Made by a program: the position numbers and the translations under genes. A stretch of 64,000 nt of DNA from Amaranthus tricolor (Eukaryota; Streptophyta; Magnoliopsida; Caryophyllales; Amaranthaceae). The notes beneath the pieces were generated by a model that made no database searches, was not told where the DNA came from, and worked only from the letters and a program-made list of their open reading frames with translations. Shown here in pieces: positions 22,701-34,239 of this stretch (positions are counted from its first letter, which is position 1; each line of letters begins with the position of its first letter). The stretch covers positions 31,730,326 through 31,794,325 of the forward strand of contig NC_080052.1 of assembly GCF_026212465.1 (NCBI RefSeq). The letters run 5' to 3'.

Positions 22701-24598
22701 ATTATTATGGATGTATAAACGTGTGTGTACTACGTTATTTTTACTTTTGTGATATAAGATTTTATTTATTTATGGTTAGTGTTATCGTTATATTTCCTAC
22801 TTATGATCCATGTACTTACTCGCTAGAAATAAGTTACTACACTTTTTCCAAAAAACATTATCTTCTTAATAGCCACGCTTCTCATTTTAGCCAAACTAAT
22901 CAAATGAACCACATTACCCTTAGTTTTATTTTACCTATCCAAATTTTTAATCCTACCAAAAACATTTTTTACTAACACTAAATACTACTTAAAATAACCC
23001 ATCAATCCCAAAGTTAAAAAAAGCATCCCTTCTTCGAAGAACACCCGTGTGCATCAATCTTCTTCATTAGATATCACCTCCTCTCTCCCCCCATCACTAT
23101 ATCTAATGAACTTCTAAATCCCTCATTTTTTTACTTTTTCTATTGTTCTTTACGCTCTTCATGATCTTCTCCCCTGTTTTTCATGACCTTCTCTCACCTC
23201 TTAACCTGTGAATTTATAACCAAAGTTTTGAATTTTGCAAGGGTTTTTAATCATATTTTATCCTATTTTTCTAATTTAATTGTGAGCTTATAATGACTTT
23301 TAGTTGATTCCCTCATTTCTCAGCTACCCTACCAAATTCTAACCAAACCTAGAATTCATCATTTTTGGCTGTGATTATGGTGGTGACAATTTGAATGTGT
23401 TTGTGATGATGGTGATAGTGACAGTTGACAAATCAGGTGGTGGTGGTGGGTTGGCGCGGTGAAGGTGGTAGTTATGGGTAGTGTTGTGGGGCTCGCGGTT
23501 GTAGTTGGTGTGGTCTGCAATGTGGGTGGTGCAGTTGATAAGTGGTTGATGATATTTCTGGGTTGGTGCAAAAGGGTGATGGTTATGAACGGCCTAAAGA
23601 GGTTTGATTGGTGCCATGAGGGTGGTGGTTATAGGTGTTAGTGTTGATCCCCTTTCCTAATCTCTCTTGTTGTCAATAAACGCAAGGGTATTTGTGTAAA
23701 AAATTGTGAATTAGGATGTGTTCCTACAGTAATTGTAGCAAATTCAACCGAAAAAAGTATTTGGTCATCATGGCCATATCTTAGCTTCTATTGAATTAAA
23801 TTTCGTTTTCTGAGAATCTAAAACACTAAATTAATGTTTCTCATGCTAATTCTCATATCAAATTGAAGTTCGTTATGTGTAACATTAGTCTAAACAATCT
23901 CCATCCCATTCCCACACCATCTACAACCTCAAATTAAAAAGGGAAAGGAAAAAATAGAGTTTGGTTCCTCATCTTTCGCCTTCACGACTTCATATACTCC
24001 ACACTTTTCTTAAATTTTTTCTAGTAGACTCGTGTACTACAACAAAACTTAGTCACATATTCACATCCATGTTATTAAAAGTTAACTATGAAAAAGTCAC
24101 ACACAATGAAATATGAGTGATATGAAACATTTAACATGGAGTTTATTATCATAACACCAACAGGAATAAATAATAATGCATCTTACTTTGCCACATAATG
24201 TGAATACCTAGGCCACTACTTATTCCGTTATAGCTTGTGTCCCCAATAGATTTTGAATATAAAAAAATAAATGCAGAAATTTGAGCATCCAACAAAATGA
24301 AGATTCATAATGCAATTTCAAAACCCAAGCAAAATAAACAGCAACACAAACTCGTACAAAAATAATTATGATAACAATAATAATAATAATAATAACAATA
24401 ACAATAATAATAATAACAATAACAATAAATTTATTAATATAATAATAGATATTATTATAATAATAATTAAATGATTGTGTGGAACTCTCACCAACTTGAA
24501 ATTGTTGCAAATTTATTTTCCAACAAATGTCTTGACATAAGTAGAGGGCGAACACCCCATTGAGCTGTCCATGTGGTTCCACAAGGTGAAATAGCCAT
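16731..24598 (-). CDS. DJA6: Chloroplast DnaJ/Hsp40 type I co-chaperone, DJA6-like
   Basis: Seven coding exons give 442 residues, the same length as I recall for Arabidopsis DJA6: 24598-24492, 21815-21674, 21570-21513, 18833-18791, 17919-17871, 17740-17660, 17579-16731. All junctions are GT-AG and in phase. The start [20 protein letters not shown] matches the transit-peptide exon of the DJA5/DJA6 pair. The J domain begins [18 protein letters not shown] (about residue 84), with HPD at about 112-114 split across exons. A short Gly/Phe-Met linker ([20 protein letters not shown]) follows. The zinc-finger region (about 224-285) has four CxxCxGxG motifs, then the two-barrel substrate domain. The C-terminus is [13 protein letters not shown]. 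The protein would stimulate plastid Hsp70; DJA5/DJA6 have been linked to iron supply for plastid Fe-S cluster assembly. Introns 1 and 3 are about 2.7 kb and hold repeats. Choice of DJA6 over DJA5 rests on length and ends only. Confidence 0.93.
19411..19735. repeat. Tandem duplication, unit about 163 bp
   Basis: Two adjacent copies share GCGGAGGAGACAATTTTGTA and a longer block around GTGGAGTAGCAGTACAATAA, offset by 163 bp (19424 and 19587). Inside an intron of the J-protein gene. Confidence 0.85.
19842..19907. repeat. Perfect 33-bp tandem duplication
   Basis: Two identical copies of a unit starting AAACCTTAATTTTATTTAAG at 19842 and 19875; a recent slippage-type duplication inside the same intron. 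Confidence 0.9.
24371..24429. repeat. AAT/AAC trinucleotide repeat
   Basis: Mixed AAT and AAC units in intron 1 of the J-protein gene, just downstream of exon 1. Confidence 0.9.
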
Positions 24599-24637
24599 TT
24601 ATTTGTCTCAAAATTGACCGAGTACTTCTCCAACACC

Positions 24638-26290
24638 CTACACAGTCATTTATTTATAGTGATGTCATAAATAGCAGAAGAAACTACCTCACCCCACCCA
24701 CCCCAAAAAAAAAATAAAAATAAAATAACACTTCAAATACATTACATTGAACAATCAGTTCAAAGAATATTGCTGCACTTAACATACGACCAAACACTAT
24801 TACACACTACAAAACATAGTATTGGCCTCAGTTTGCAACATATATGTACCTACAACATCAATCAATGACACCAAAAGCTTTACTCTCCAGACATATGAGA
24901 TAATCAAGAAATCAAAAAAAAAAAAAAAGTAGCATGACAATCAAAGGTTCATGACATTCTCATGACGTCAGAAAATACCAAAAGATATCAAAAGAAAAAT
25001 GAAATGAGAGGCATAGTTGGGGTTTAGAAGTCCTTCATTCTCATTGTAAAAGCTTTAATAACTGAGACGAAATTTTTCCCATACACAAAGGCTAGAAGTT
25101 TGATTGGATCAAACAGTTCAAAAAAGTAAAAATTTCAAAGTAAATTGCAATACTAATACTACTAATACATTTCAAGAGTATGTAGTACAAAGTGATTGTA
25201 CTTACCATATACCTCATACGGTAGTTATACTGAAGTATAGTATTCAATGAATCAGTGACAATAGGACAAGCTAATAATACTATCTAAACATACTCCGAGC
25301 ATACTCTAACATGCTATTTGGACAAGATCCACTTAAGTGAGGGGATAAAAAAGAAACTACCCTTGTTCGTTTAAGAGGGAAAGAAGGAAGAGGAACCGAG
25401 GAAGATAAAAATCATTTTCATTGCAACTCTTTCCCCAGAGATTTGGTCAATTAAGGAATTTATCTACATCTCTCAGAGCCCTCCCCTTCCTTCCCTCCAA
25501 TTCCTCAACCCAAACACAACCTAAAGAAAAATGTAGCAGAACTTAAAACTTTCACCGTCTCTATTGGCACAATATTCGCTTTGTTACAAACTTATGTTCA
25601 ACTTCAACTTGCCCACACTAAAACAAAACTAGCACAAATTCATCCCTGACTTTCCAAGGCATGCTTCAAAACCTAACAACACAAGCTTTTCTATGCCTGA
25701 TTTGAAAACCCATTAACAGTTTTGCTAATTCAAACAAAAATCCCTCTGACCCACCAAACTTTGAGTACGAAACAAACAAACCACACTGCATTTCCCCAAG
25801 CATACAAACTTCATTCACAATTACAATTCTAATCTTAATCAAAAGTATACCCATAAATCAATTAACAATTAAATGACAGCTTTGTTTGTAGCAAATACAT
25901 TCAACAACAATCCCACAAAAAAGGTTTTCAAAACCCATAATTCTTCCAGAATAAAAAGTCAATACTGCTCCACCAAAATTGAGAACCATAACACCAAAAC
26001 TAAAAAATCAATAACACAGAAAATAAAAAAACATACTAACATACAATAACATATAGATAAATATTTGGATTGCATACCTTATCCTGAGAAGGAAACCACG
26101 CCGGCCAATTAACGGCGTATGTCGGGTCCAGGTGAAGTGATAAAGAGAGTAAAGAAAGAAGGGTAGAGAGGTTTTAGCGATGAGGAGAGAGAGTAAAGAA
26201 AGAAGGGTAAAGCTTGTGAGGTTGTGAGAGTCCAGAAAATTGTTTAGGAGGCTTTGTTTTTGCTTCACCAACAAAACTACTTGTTTCGTA
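24638..26290 (-). promoter_or_regulatory. Predicted 5' leader with an intron for the DJA6-like gene
   Basis: On the minus strand a pyrimidine-rich stretch (about 26270-26078) ends in AG at 26078 followed by GTATGC, a good donor. Just upstream of the start codon is TGTGTAG, a good acceptor (exon from 24637). This gives a 5' leader intron of about 1.44 kb (26077-24638). No coding sequence was found in the interval. Inferred from splice signals only. Confidence 0.45.
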
Positions 26291-26817
26291 TGAGGCTTTC
26301 TTGCGTTTAGAAGGTGTTCTATTCGGTTCTATGATTTGCCTAATGGGTTGTTCGAGAAGTTTCATGTAGGATAGATGGCTTGTGGGTTAAACTTGTACTT
26401 ATATCGTTTTTCATGACTTGTTTAATGAGGCGGGTGGACTCAACGGGTTAATGGTTAAGGTATTTGTAGACACTAGACAGGTCAATTTGATAACAGATCG
26501 GGTTATAATTGGCTTGATTGCCATGAGGATATTCTCACATCAGTGTCATTCTTAAGGGTAGTTTTGAGGTGCAACTGCCTAGGATTCAATTTGCATAAGT
26601 GGCTTCTAGCATGGATCGAACTTCCAACATTAGATTTTTTTAGTTAAGCGCATAACTATTAAACTACACAGTTGGAGAAAAAAAAAACTTTACTTATATA
26701 AGAGCCCTTTTTTATTTCTTGCCTAGGGGCTAAAAATTCTCAGAATCGACACTGTCTCACATTTTTTATTATTTTCTCAATTCCACAATACTTGTACTTA
26801 TTACCTTTTTAGCTCAT

Positions 26818-26985
26818 TTTGTATGAGATCGTCTCACCATAAAACAAATCTATATAATTAGTTTATTTCTCTAATTAACCACTTCAAAATTATAGGTTAC
26901 TTTAATACCTAAATGTACATGGGACAGGCTAGTAGAGATGGTTTAGCCATCAGACCGTCTCATTTAAGAATTAGTGTTACATTTT
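26818..26985. mobile_element. Short element remnant with GAGACGGTCTC-type ends
   Basis: Left end GTATGAGATCGTCTCACC; right end CAGACCGTCTCATTTAAG. They are imperfect inverted copies of the motif that ends other small elements in this window. No target duplication recognised. Confidence 0.35.
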
Positions 26986-26999
26986 TAGTAGATTTACAA

Positions 27000-27605
27000 T
27001 ACTTGCACTATTTTCATCTTCGGCAAAGAACAACTCAATAATTCTCGATTTTACATTGGTCTATCTGTGCTAGTCGTCCCCTCTTGGCTTGTCATTAATT
27101 GGTCATGGTGTTGTTTGTGGATCACTCTTCCCTTTTTGTTTCAGTGGCTAGGGATTTCACGGTTTGATCGAGGTTGGTATTACGTGGCAAATTGTACGGA
27201 GAGCGTCGAGGGTGGCAAGGCTTTGGTATGGCGATAGCTTGTTTTGGTGGTCTCTAGTTTATGCCCTTGTGATGTTTGGCTCATCAGGTTATTGTTAGTT
27301 TAGGCCTAGTTGTTGTTTAGACAAAATATGATGTGCTGACTAGTAATAGGTGTATATGGTGGGCCTGCTTGTGGCTTTATCCAGTGTGTTTTGATTTTTT
27401 AAGTCGTGATATTAATGTGGATCTGGCCCTATATTGTGGTATCAATGTATTTTGTGGCTTTGTCCACTAATCTGGAGGATCGGTTATGTTAAAAGGAGTC
27501 TTCGTATTTTATAGTTGTTTATGGATTTTTCCTCGCAAGGTTTTTATGTCAGCGACTTTATATGATGTCCCTTTGGCTTATTTGAATAAAATTCTCCAAT
27601 TTTTC
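27000..27605 (+). other. Possible LINE 3' end
   Basis: A GT-rich, non-coding stretch ends in TTTGAATAAAATTCTCC and a short A-tract, the style of plant LINE 3' tails. There is no reverse-transcriptase sequence and no clear target duplication, so this is only a suggestion. The flanks (26300-28200) hold no gene. Confidence 0.25.
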
Positions 27606-28205
27606 CAAAAAAGGTATCAAGTTAATGATGAGAAAATTTTTTTGTTTTCTCATTAATGGAAAATTTTTTCTATGTAAAAAATTTCCCCTCAAAAATATGA
27701 TGTGGATAAGGAAATTGGCGACGAAATTTTTTTCCCTCACACCAATGGAGTGTCGTTAGTATTAAGCTGCTCGAAACTAATCTTATCATGCGGTGAAAAA
27801 AACTATTTTTAGCGTTAAGGATGCTCTTAGTGTTTCAACGACTTTTCTTTTGGTTTGGGTGAGTAGACATGGGTTAGTGGGTTTTGAGTATTTGTTTTTA
27901 TGGGCTTAATGTATCTTTGGACTTTTATTAAATTTTAGAATAAACATTAATCTTTTAAAAAATTTTGCAAATTAAATTAATTTAATTATCATGTGGGCTA
28001 GTCTGGGATGGGGCGAGATAGGTGGATATAGAGGCAGATGGGTGGATATGAGGTTGGTAATACCTCATATCTATCATCTACCCACTATTTATGATAGATA
28101 AGATTTTTTATACTTATACACACCCACTAGCCACCAAAATCATACTCATATTTGTTTCAACTAAACGGATGCAGTTCAAAACCTACTAAATTATACTCAC
28201 CTGCC

Positions 28206-28680
28206 TTCTTTGTTGAAATATAGTGACTCGAACAAGTCATTATATGGGATGAAGATCTAGGAAATGGATAACGCAAATCGCTAGGCAGAAGGTTGTGCGC
28301 GGACTGCGGAGTACTATGCGGGGCGCGGAGCACTGTAATTTTTGCGGGAAGTTGGTTTTGGCACGTTTTTGGCCGGTTACTCTTAGTTTTTGACGGTTTC
28401 TTTTGTATTTTCTTAACCCTAATTTCTTTTTATTATGAGATATACTATATAAAGGCCACATGTAATTAGAATTAAGGTACGTAATGCAAAACACAAAGTG
28501 AGGAAAACTAAGAGAGAAAAAGCTTGGAGAACCATTGTTGTGGCTTCTCGTTCTTCTTGTAATTTTCCGGTTTATAGTGAAAAGTTTATTTTTGGTGTGA
28601 TTTTCTTTATTTTTTGTTTGAATTTCTATTGCTTTTATTATTTTTTTCGATCTTTGCTTCTACTGCCGCTTAACATTCTT
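28206..28680 (+). mobile_element. Solo LTR of a Copia-type element with 5-bp target duplication
   Basis: A 465-bp unit, 28211-28675, begins TGTTGAAATATAG and ends GCCGCTTAACA, giving perfect TGTT/AACA ends. It is bracketed by identical 5-bp copies of TTCTT (28206-28210 and 28676-28680). Inside are a GC-rich block (GCGGGGCGCGGAGCAC), a TATA box (ACTATATAAAGGCC near 28446) and a pyrimidine-rich tail shared with the LTR remnant at 2577-3061. No internal retrotransposon sequence is present, as expected from recombination between the two LTRs of a once complete element. Small frames across it are not genes. Confidence 0.88.
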
Positions 28681-29237
28681 TATACCTAGTAATCTGAAAA
28701 TATATACATATTCGCAAACACATATTATAATTGCCCTTATTCCTTAGGATCCTCTCCCCCCCTACAAAGACAAAAAAAGAGGAACACTAGTCACTACTAA
28801 GTGGACACTAGGACACTAAGGAGTTCCTCCTAGCCTTTATCACTTATGCAACTAAGTAAACAACGTAATTTTTGTTTGTCAAAAGAACAATTTAAAAAAG
28901 TTTGTCCATCAATCACGGGGATTAAAAGATAATCCCTACATTGACCAATATTAAATTAATATTTTATAATAAGTTTCAATTTTGACGAGATTTTTCTTGT
29001 ATAATTATTCCTTAACCACAAGAAGTTAAGTAAATCAAAAAAATCCAGTATATGGGATTATTTATTATTTATATAATAATTAAGTGAAACATAAAGGTGT
29101 TGCATGCCCATAATTTCATTACTTAAAAGGGGAAAATTTGAAAATAATAAGACAAAAAATCAAAAAAATAAATCAATTAATACAACTTTCAACTTTATTC
29201 CAAAAGTAAGCGTGAAAATCTCAAATCTTAGGGTTGG

Positions 29238-29352
29238 GGCTGTTCGCAGTTACTAACTGTGAATAGGTCAAAAAAGACAAAATTGTTGTTTGCAGTTACT
29301 ACCTACGAACAGTTGTTTGACCTGTTTGCAGTTAGTAATTGCGAACAGCTAT
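29238..29352. repeat. Three tandem palindromic units (TGTTTGCAGTTA...GCGAACAG)
   Basis: Units start at about 29238, 29288 and 29327. Each is a ~26-bp imperfect palindrome with arms of type TGTTYGCAGTTA and its complement, separated by spacers containing GTCAAA or TTTGACC. The layout is like that of the array at 2231-2362, with different bases. Confidence 0.7.
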
Positions 29353-29576
29353 ATTACATAAATTTATTTTTCCTAATTTTTGAGTTGTTATTTGTTGTAT
29401 TTGCATTAGAGACATTAGAATAAGTAATTACAAGTCAGTATGTTTCAAGCGGGATGATTCATTGCCAAAACTCCGAAGATTCATAAGTCAAAGCTTGGAG
29501 TCTATTATAAAATAAATAAACATATATATATACATCTAAATATATACAAATGTTTGAAATATACAACTAGATAAAC

Positions 29577-29734
<158 letters not shown>

Positions 29735-29992
29735 AGAAGTTCAAGTGAAAACCATCCTTATATGAAAATCGTGGGAATCAGAAATAAAAATTGCTAAGAG
29801 ATTATGTCTATAATTATGTAATTGATCACAATATTTATTTAGTATCTTAATTCATATTGCTAAGAGATTATCCCAAATTTTAATGGACAAAAATTCTTAG
29901 AATCAGAAACAAAAATCTCGCTTAATATTTCCTTAAAAAATCAAATTCAATACATAATTAATTTTGCTTATACAGACAATTGCATCACTTCA

Positions 29993-30004
29993 CCTATATA
30001 TATG
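29993..30004 (+). promoter_or_regulatory. TATA box of the defensin-like gene
   Basis: CTATATATATGC lies about 105-115 bp upstream of the start codon at 30108, leaving room for an untranslated leader of about 80 bases. Confidence 0.55.
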
Positions 30005-30107
30005 CATAGAATTCTTTCGAAGATACACATCCATATAACTAAAAAATACAAAGCATCACATATCTAGTAAAAAAAATCATTCTCTAATCATTCACAAGGA
30101 TTTAAAA

Positions 30108-30996
30108 ATGGCTAAATATTATGCTATCAGCCTTATTTCTTTCATTATTTTTTCAGGTATATATCAATTTATACATGGGTTTTTCTAACTTATGCATATG
30201 GTGTACAAATATATTTTTTTTACTTACACAACAAATTTGTTAGAAATATATTATGTTAATATCTTTATAAAATATTTATATTCTTTTTTGTTGGGATGAT
30301 TTATCTCACATCGACGAATTGAACATGGTATGCACACTTTATAAGTTATTGGAGTCCTTCTTCCCTCCGCCATATGATTTTGGGATAATATATATTTCCT
30401 TGGCTTATGAAGGGTGTGCACCTCGTGTCTCCCTGTTAATATGCTTGCATTCTCAATAAGTCCAGATTAATTTAACATTTTTTATTCTTGATTTATTTCA
30501 TTTTCGTTATTTTCTACCCTTTATAAATAATACCATAATTAATATAATAGTGTACTTCTATAATTTTAGTAACTTTGTTATGAAATTAAAATATGAGATG
30601 ACTAAATCTTATATGCACATGTTATATAGGTTAGAAAAATCTTTTATATACTTAATATAGACGTATTTTTTTACGTAAATAAAAGGTTGTAGGTAGATTC
30701 AAGTCTAGTATATATATATGAATTCGCCAACGAAGCTACTTACATTTACGCAATTTTCTATACTATTCTTTGATAAGAAATAACATATTTTATTTTTGTT
30801 TGTGTATTTGGCAGCAATGGTGATGGAAATTGCAGTAGGAGCAAAATGTCCAATAATAATACCAGGCGATTGTAATCTTAGTACGTGTAAACAAAAATGC
30901 TTTGAAACATACAAGGGTGTTGGAGAATGCATCGAAAAACAACCTCCTGGGAGTGGCTACAAATGTTTATGTGTTAATTGTGGAATTGGAATTTAG
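30108..30996 (+). CDS. Defensin-like cysteine-rich secreted peptide (76 aa)
   Basis: Exon 1 (30108-30156) encodes MAKYYAISLISFIIFS, the core of a signal peptide. Exon 2 (30815-30996) follows a 658-bp intron, in phase. The mature part has eight cysteines spaced C-x7-C-x4-C-x3-C-x9-C-x11-C-x1-C-x2-C. The C-x3-C and C-x-C pairs are the cysteine-stabilised alpha-beta signature of plant defensin-like (DEFL/LCR) peptides. One intron splitting the signal peptide from the cysteine-rich part is also typical. The intron contains TATA-rich sequence but no other gene. Members act in defence or in reproductive signalling; which applies here cannot be read from sequence. The frame is intact. Confidence 0.85.
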
Positions 30997-31388
30997 TACA
31001 TGTATTTTGATAGAATTAATATTTAATAATCATGGATTGTATTATAAATTATTCATAATATTATAAATAAAACCACGTTTTTTATCTCAATTCATTTTTT
31101 TTTCCTTGTTCCTCTGATTATGATTAGCATGAGTAGCCTAATTTGAAATTATTTTGTTTAAATAAGTATGTTTGGATTAATAGTAAATATATATAGAGAA
31201 AAAAATAAAAGTCACATTTAAACAAATTATTTTATAGTGTATAGATTTAAGTGAATATGATATTGTAAAGGGGATAATTGATTGTAAAGTGAAAGGAAAG
31301 GAATAAAATAATTATTTTCCTTATGCTCTATTCTTCAAAAAAATCATAAATATTTACTTATTTAATAAAAATATTTGAAAATAATAAC

Positions 31389-31628
31389 ACAAATTTTTGT
31401 ATGAAACAGTCTTATCATTTACCGTGAGATGGGCCCATACAAGATTGTCTCACGATGAGACGGCCTTAATAAAAAATTAGTGTATTTCTATAGAATTTGT
31501 GTATTGTAATAATAATAATAACCACTAATTCTATAGAAATACAGTAATTCTTTGTTAAGACTGTCTCATCGTGAGACAATCTTGTATGGGCACGTTTCAC
31601 GATGAGACCGTCTCATACAAAAATTTGT
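31389..31628. mobile_element. Foldback MITE with ~100-bp inverted repeats
   Basis: The left arm starts ACAAATTTTTGTATGA and the right arm ends with its complement, TCATACAAAAATTTGT. Further inside both arms carry CCCATACAAGATTGTCTCAC or its complement and a TTCTATAGAA block. The centre is a short AAT repeat. There is no open frame. The element would fold into one long hairpin. Confidence 0.85.
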
Positions 31629-31639
31629 AAAATGATAAA

Positions 31640-34200
31640 TATCAAATTTTATCTGTCAAAAATCTGCTTAACCAAAAAAATTACTGGTCATATCTGCTTA
31701 TATGTATACACTTAGTTGATAAACATGGGAGAAAATGCATAACCAAAAAAATTGTATAAATAAATTAACTGATTTATTTGAGCCTTTTTTCCAAGTTTTT
31801 GTGTCATGTTAAATATTGCAAAAAAGAAAAACATTAGATAACGAAGAGAGTATATATTAAAAGAAAATTATTCAAATTATATAATGGATATTCAAAATGG
31901 TACGTAAAAAATAGCTTTGAAAGAAAATAAAACGTAGAGACATTCTTTTTTAAAAAAGGGTAGCACTAATTATATTGGTCATAACTCATAATGATATTTT
32001 CTTGTACATATTTGAAATATGCATAATTAATTAAGCTTCAAAATAGTTCAGAAAAGAAAATGTTATGAAAATAAGTATTATTTTGTTTTTTACAATAACG
32101 GATGATTAATTTTGGGAATAAGAAAGGATCATATTCATTTGAAATAATCAATTGGATCATTAATAAATCCGTTTACTATAATTCTAATTAATTATACCAT
32201 AATTGGTGCTTTCATCGTAATTGTAAAACTAGTATGAAAGCGTTCTATCTTATATACTTCATAGATGGAAAAAAATTGATTTTTCACCACAATTGTTGAT
32301 TTGTTCCTTCTCTTATATACTTATTAATTACATTTAATTAGTTAATTATTATATGTATGATCAATATTCCCCCAACCCCCAAAAAAATTCTATAGATAAC
32401 GACAACAACAAAGCAAAAGTTATAATCTCAATAGTTTTCTGTAAACTATATGAATTAATAAATTAATTTTGATGGTCATCTATATGATTTTTAAAATGTT
32501 AATATTAAAATTTTAGTCTGAATATTAATATACATTTACTCCTTGTCATATTCCATTTAGTGTACACCAAATTAATAATAACAAAAAATTCTCAATAATT
32601 GTAGTTAATTGTATTTGTCAAGTAAAAATACTTATTATTTTAATACTTTTTACGGCTAGTCTTTTGGGAGGTCATCTCTTTGAGAAACGTATCTCAAGCC
32701 CAGTACATTAAAAATTAATGTCTACTCACCTTATTCTTAATGCCTACTTATATTATCCTTAATGCTTACTTACCGTATCCTTAATGCTTACTTTCAATAT
32801 TTTAAATGTCCACTTACATCATTCTTAATGCTTACTTATAATATATTTTAAAAAATATATAATAGCCCGACCTAATTAGAGATGATCTCTCACAAAAATT
32901 TATATACTTTTTAATATTATTCACACTAAAATAATAATACGAATCAAGCCCATATAAGAATGTTTATCTTCAGTCTTCAATGTCATGATCTTTTAGTCTG
33001 AATAATAAGTTCCTAGTATTTTACATAATCTATCTTATTCTTATGTTTCACTAATATTTCCTCAAAAGATTCGGGGATTATAAATTTATAATGGATGCAC
33101 AAATTAAGACAGTACTCCACTACTCCTAGTTTGTAAGTAACGGCAACTTTGATTAATATTGATCAAATAAATTAATTAGGGAAAATATATTACGTACATG
33201 TGTGAAAGCAATCGAACATGATCATTACCTTAATCTACTATTGAGAAATCTTTTAGGAACATTGTCTTCTTTACATTGGATGTATAGATTTAATTATTTT
33301 ATTTGTTTTTCACAAGCTAATACAAGAAATTTGACAAAAATATATTATGTTTATAAATATCCTTATAAATTAGAGAAGATTTAATTAGTAAATAACAGTG
33401 ATTTATAAAGTTAACAAATCATCCTTATATGGTAGAATTTAAATTAATAGGATGAGAATTTTGTGATTTTAATATATCTTTTTAATTTGTTAAATTTCGT
33501 TTAAATTATTTATATTCCTTAATTATGATATTGTTTCTCTCTCTAAATCAATCTATTTTTTTTCCTCTTAATTTATAGCATTCACCTTATTTTCTATCAC
33601 TGAGAGCTTAATAGCGCCATAGTTTGTCAATTCAACCTTAATGAATTTATTGTGAGTGGGAAATGAAATATAGTTAAAGGCTTAAAGCTTCACTTGGTAC
33701 ATATGTAGAATACTCCATTTAATTATATGATAATTAATAATTAAGGCTTAAAACTTTGCTAATTTATTTCTAATTATTATTTCCTAGTATTGGTATACTA
33801 TTTGTACTAATACTTTTATGGATAGTTAGATAAACTTCCACAATGACCTTTAATTATATAATATTGGACCAAAAAAAGTATTATATGAGTAAATTTCAAA
33901 CCACCATGATTCTTGTTCTCTTTTTTCTTCAAAAGGATGATCACTAATTATGGTTGAATACCTTAAAAGAAGAGCAAAAATAATTTTGAACAATTTACAT
34001 TTATGTATTAAAATATTTAAAATCAAACACTTTCACTTTCCAAGGGTACGTTTGCTTTAGCAAGAAACTAATCAAGCAAATACCCACAAAACATGGTACA
34101 CATAAAACCATTAAGAGAAATTAATTAAGTATATAATCCATCCATAAACACATTTAACTTTTAACTTAATATAATTATCCATGATAATCCCAATAAAAAA
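31640..34200. other. AT-rich intergenic sequence between defensin-like and E6-like genes
   Basis: No gene recognised. It holds the second 22-bp-repeat element (32660-32898). The open frame at 33202-33384 shows no family similarity. Confidence 0.5.
32660..32898 (-). mobile_element. Small element with six 22-bp core repeats, copy B
   Basis: Reverse-orientation partner of 9145-9372. Six 22-bp units with the core TTAATGCTTACTTA run from about 32716 to 32847. The flanks (GGTCATCTCTTTGAGAAACG on the left; GATGATCTCTCACAAAAATT on the right; CAAGCCCAGT and GCCCGACC inside) match copy A. Same number of units in both copies. Confidence 0.6.
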
Positions 34201-34239
34201 CAACTAAATTAGAAAATCATTTTAATAAATAGAAAGTAC

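Noticed and set aside
23359..23641. His/Thr-rich and Val/Gly-rich frames
   Set aside because: A GGT/TGG-rich low-complexity stretch inside intron 1 of the J-protein gene; no spliced or conserved product.
26008..26365. Minus-strand frames of 88 and 63 codons upstream of the DJA6-like gene
   Set aside because: They fall in the predicted 5' leader and promoter and show no family similarity.
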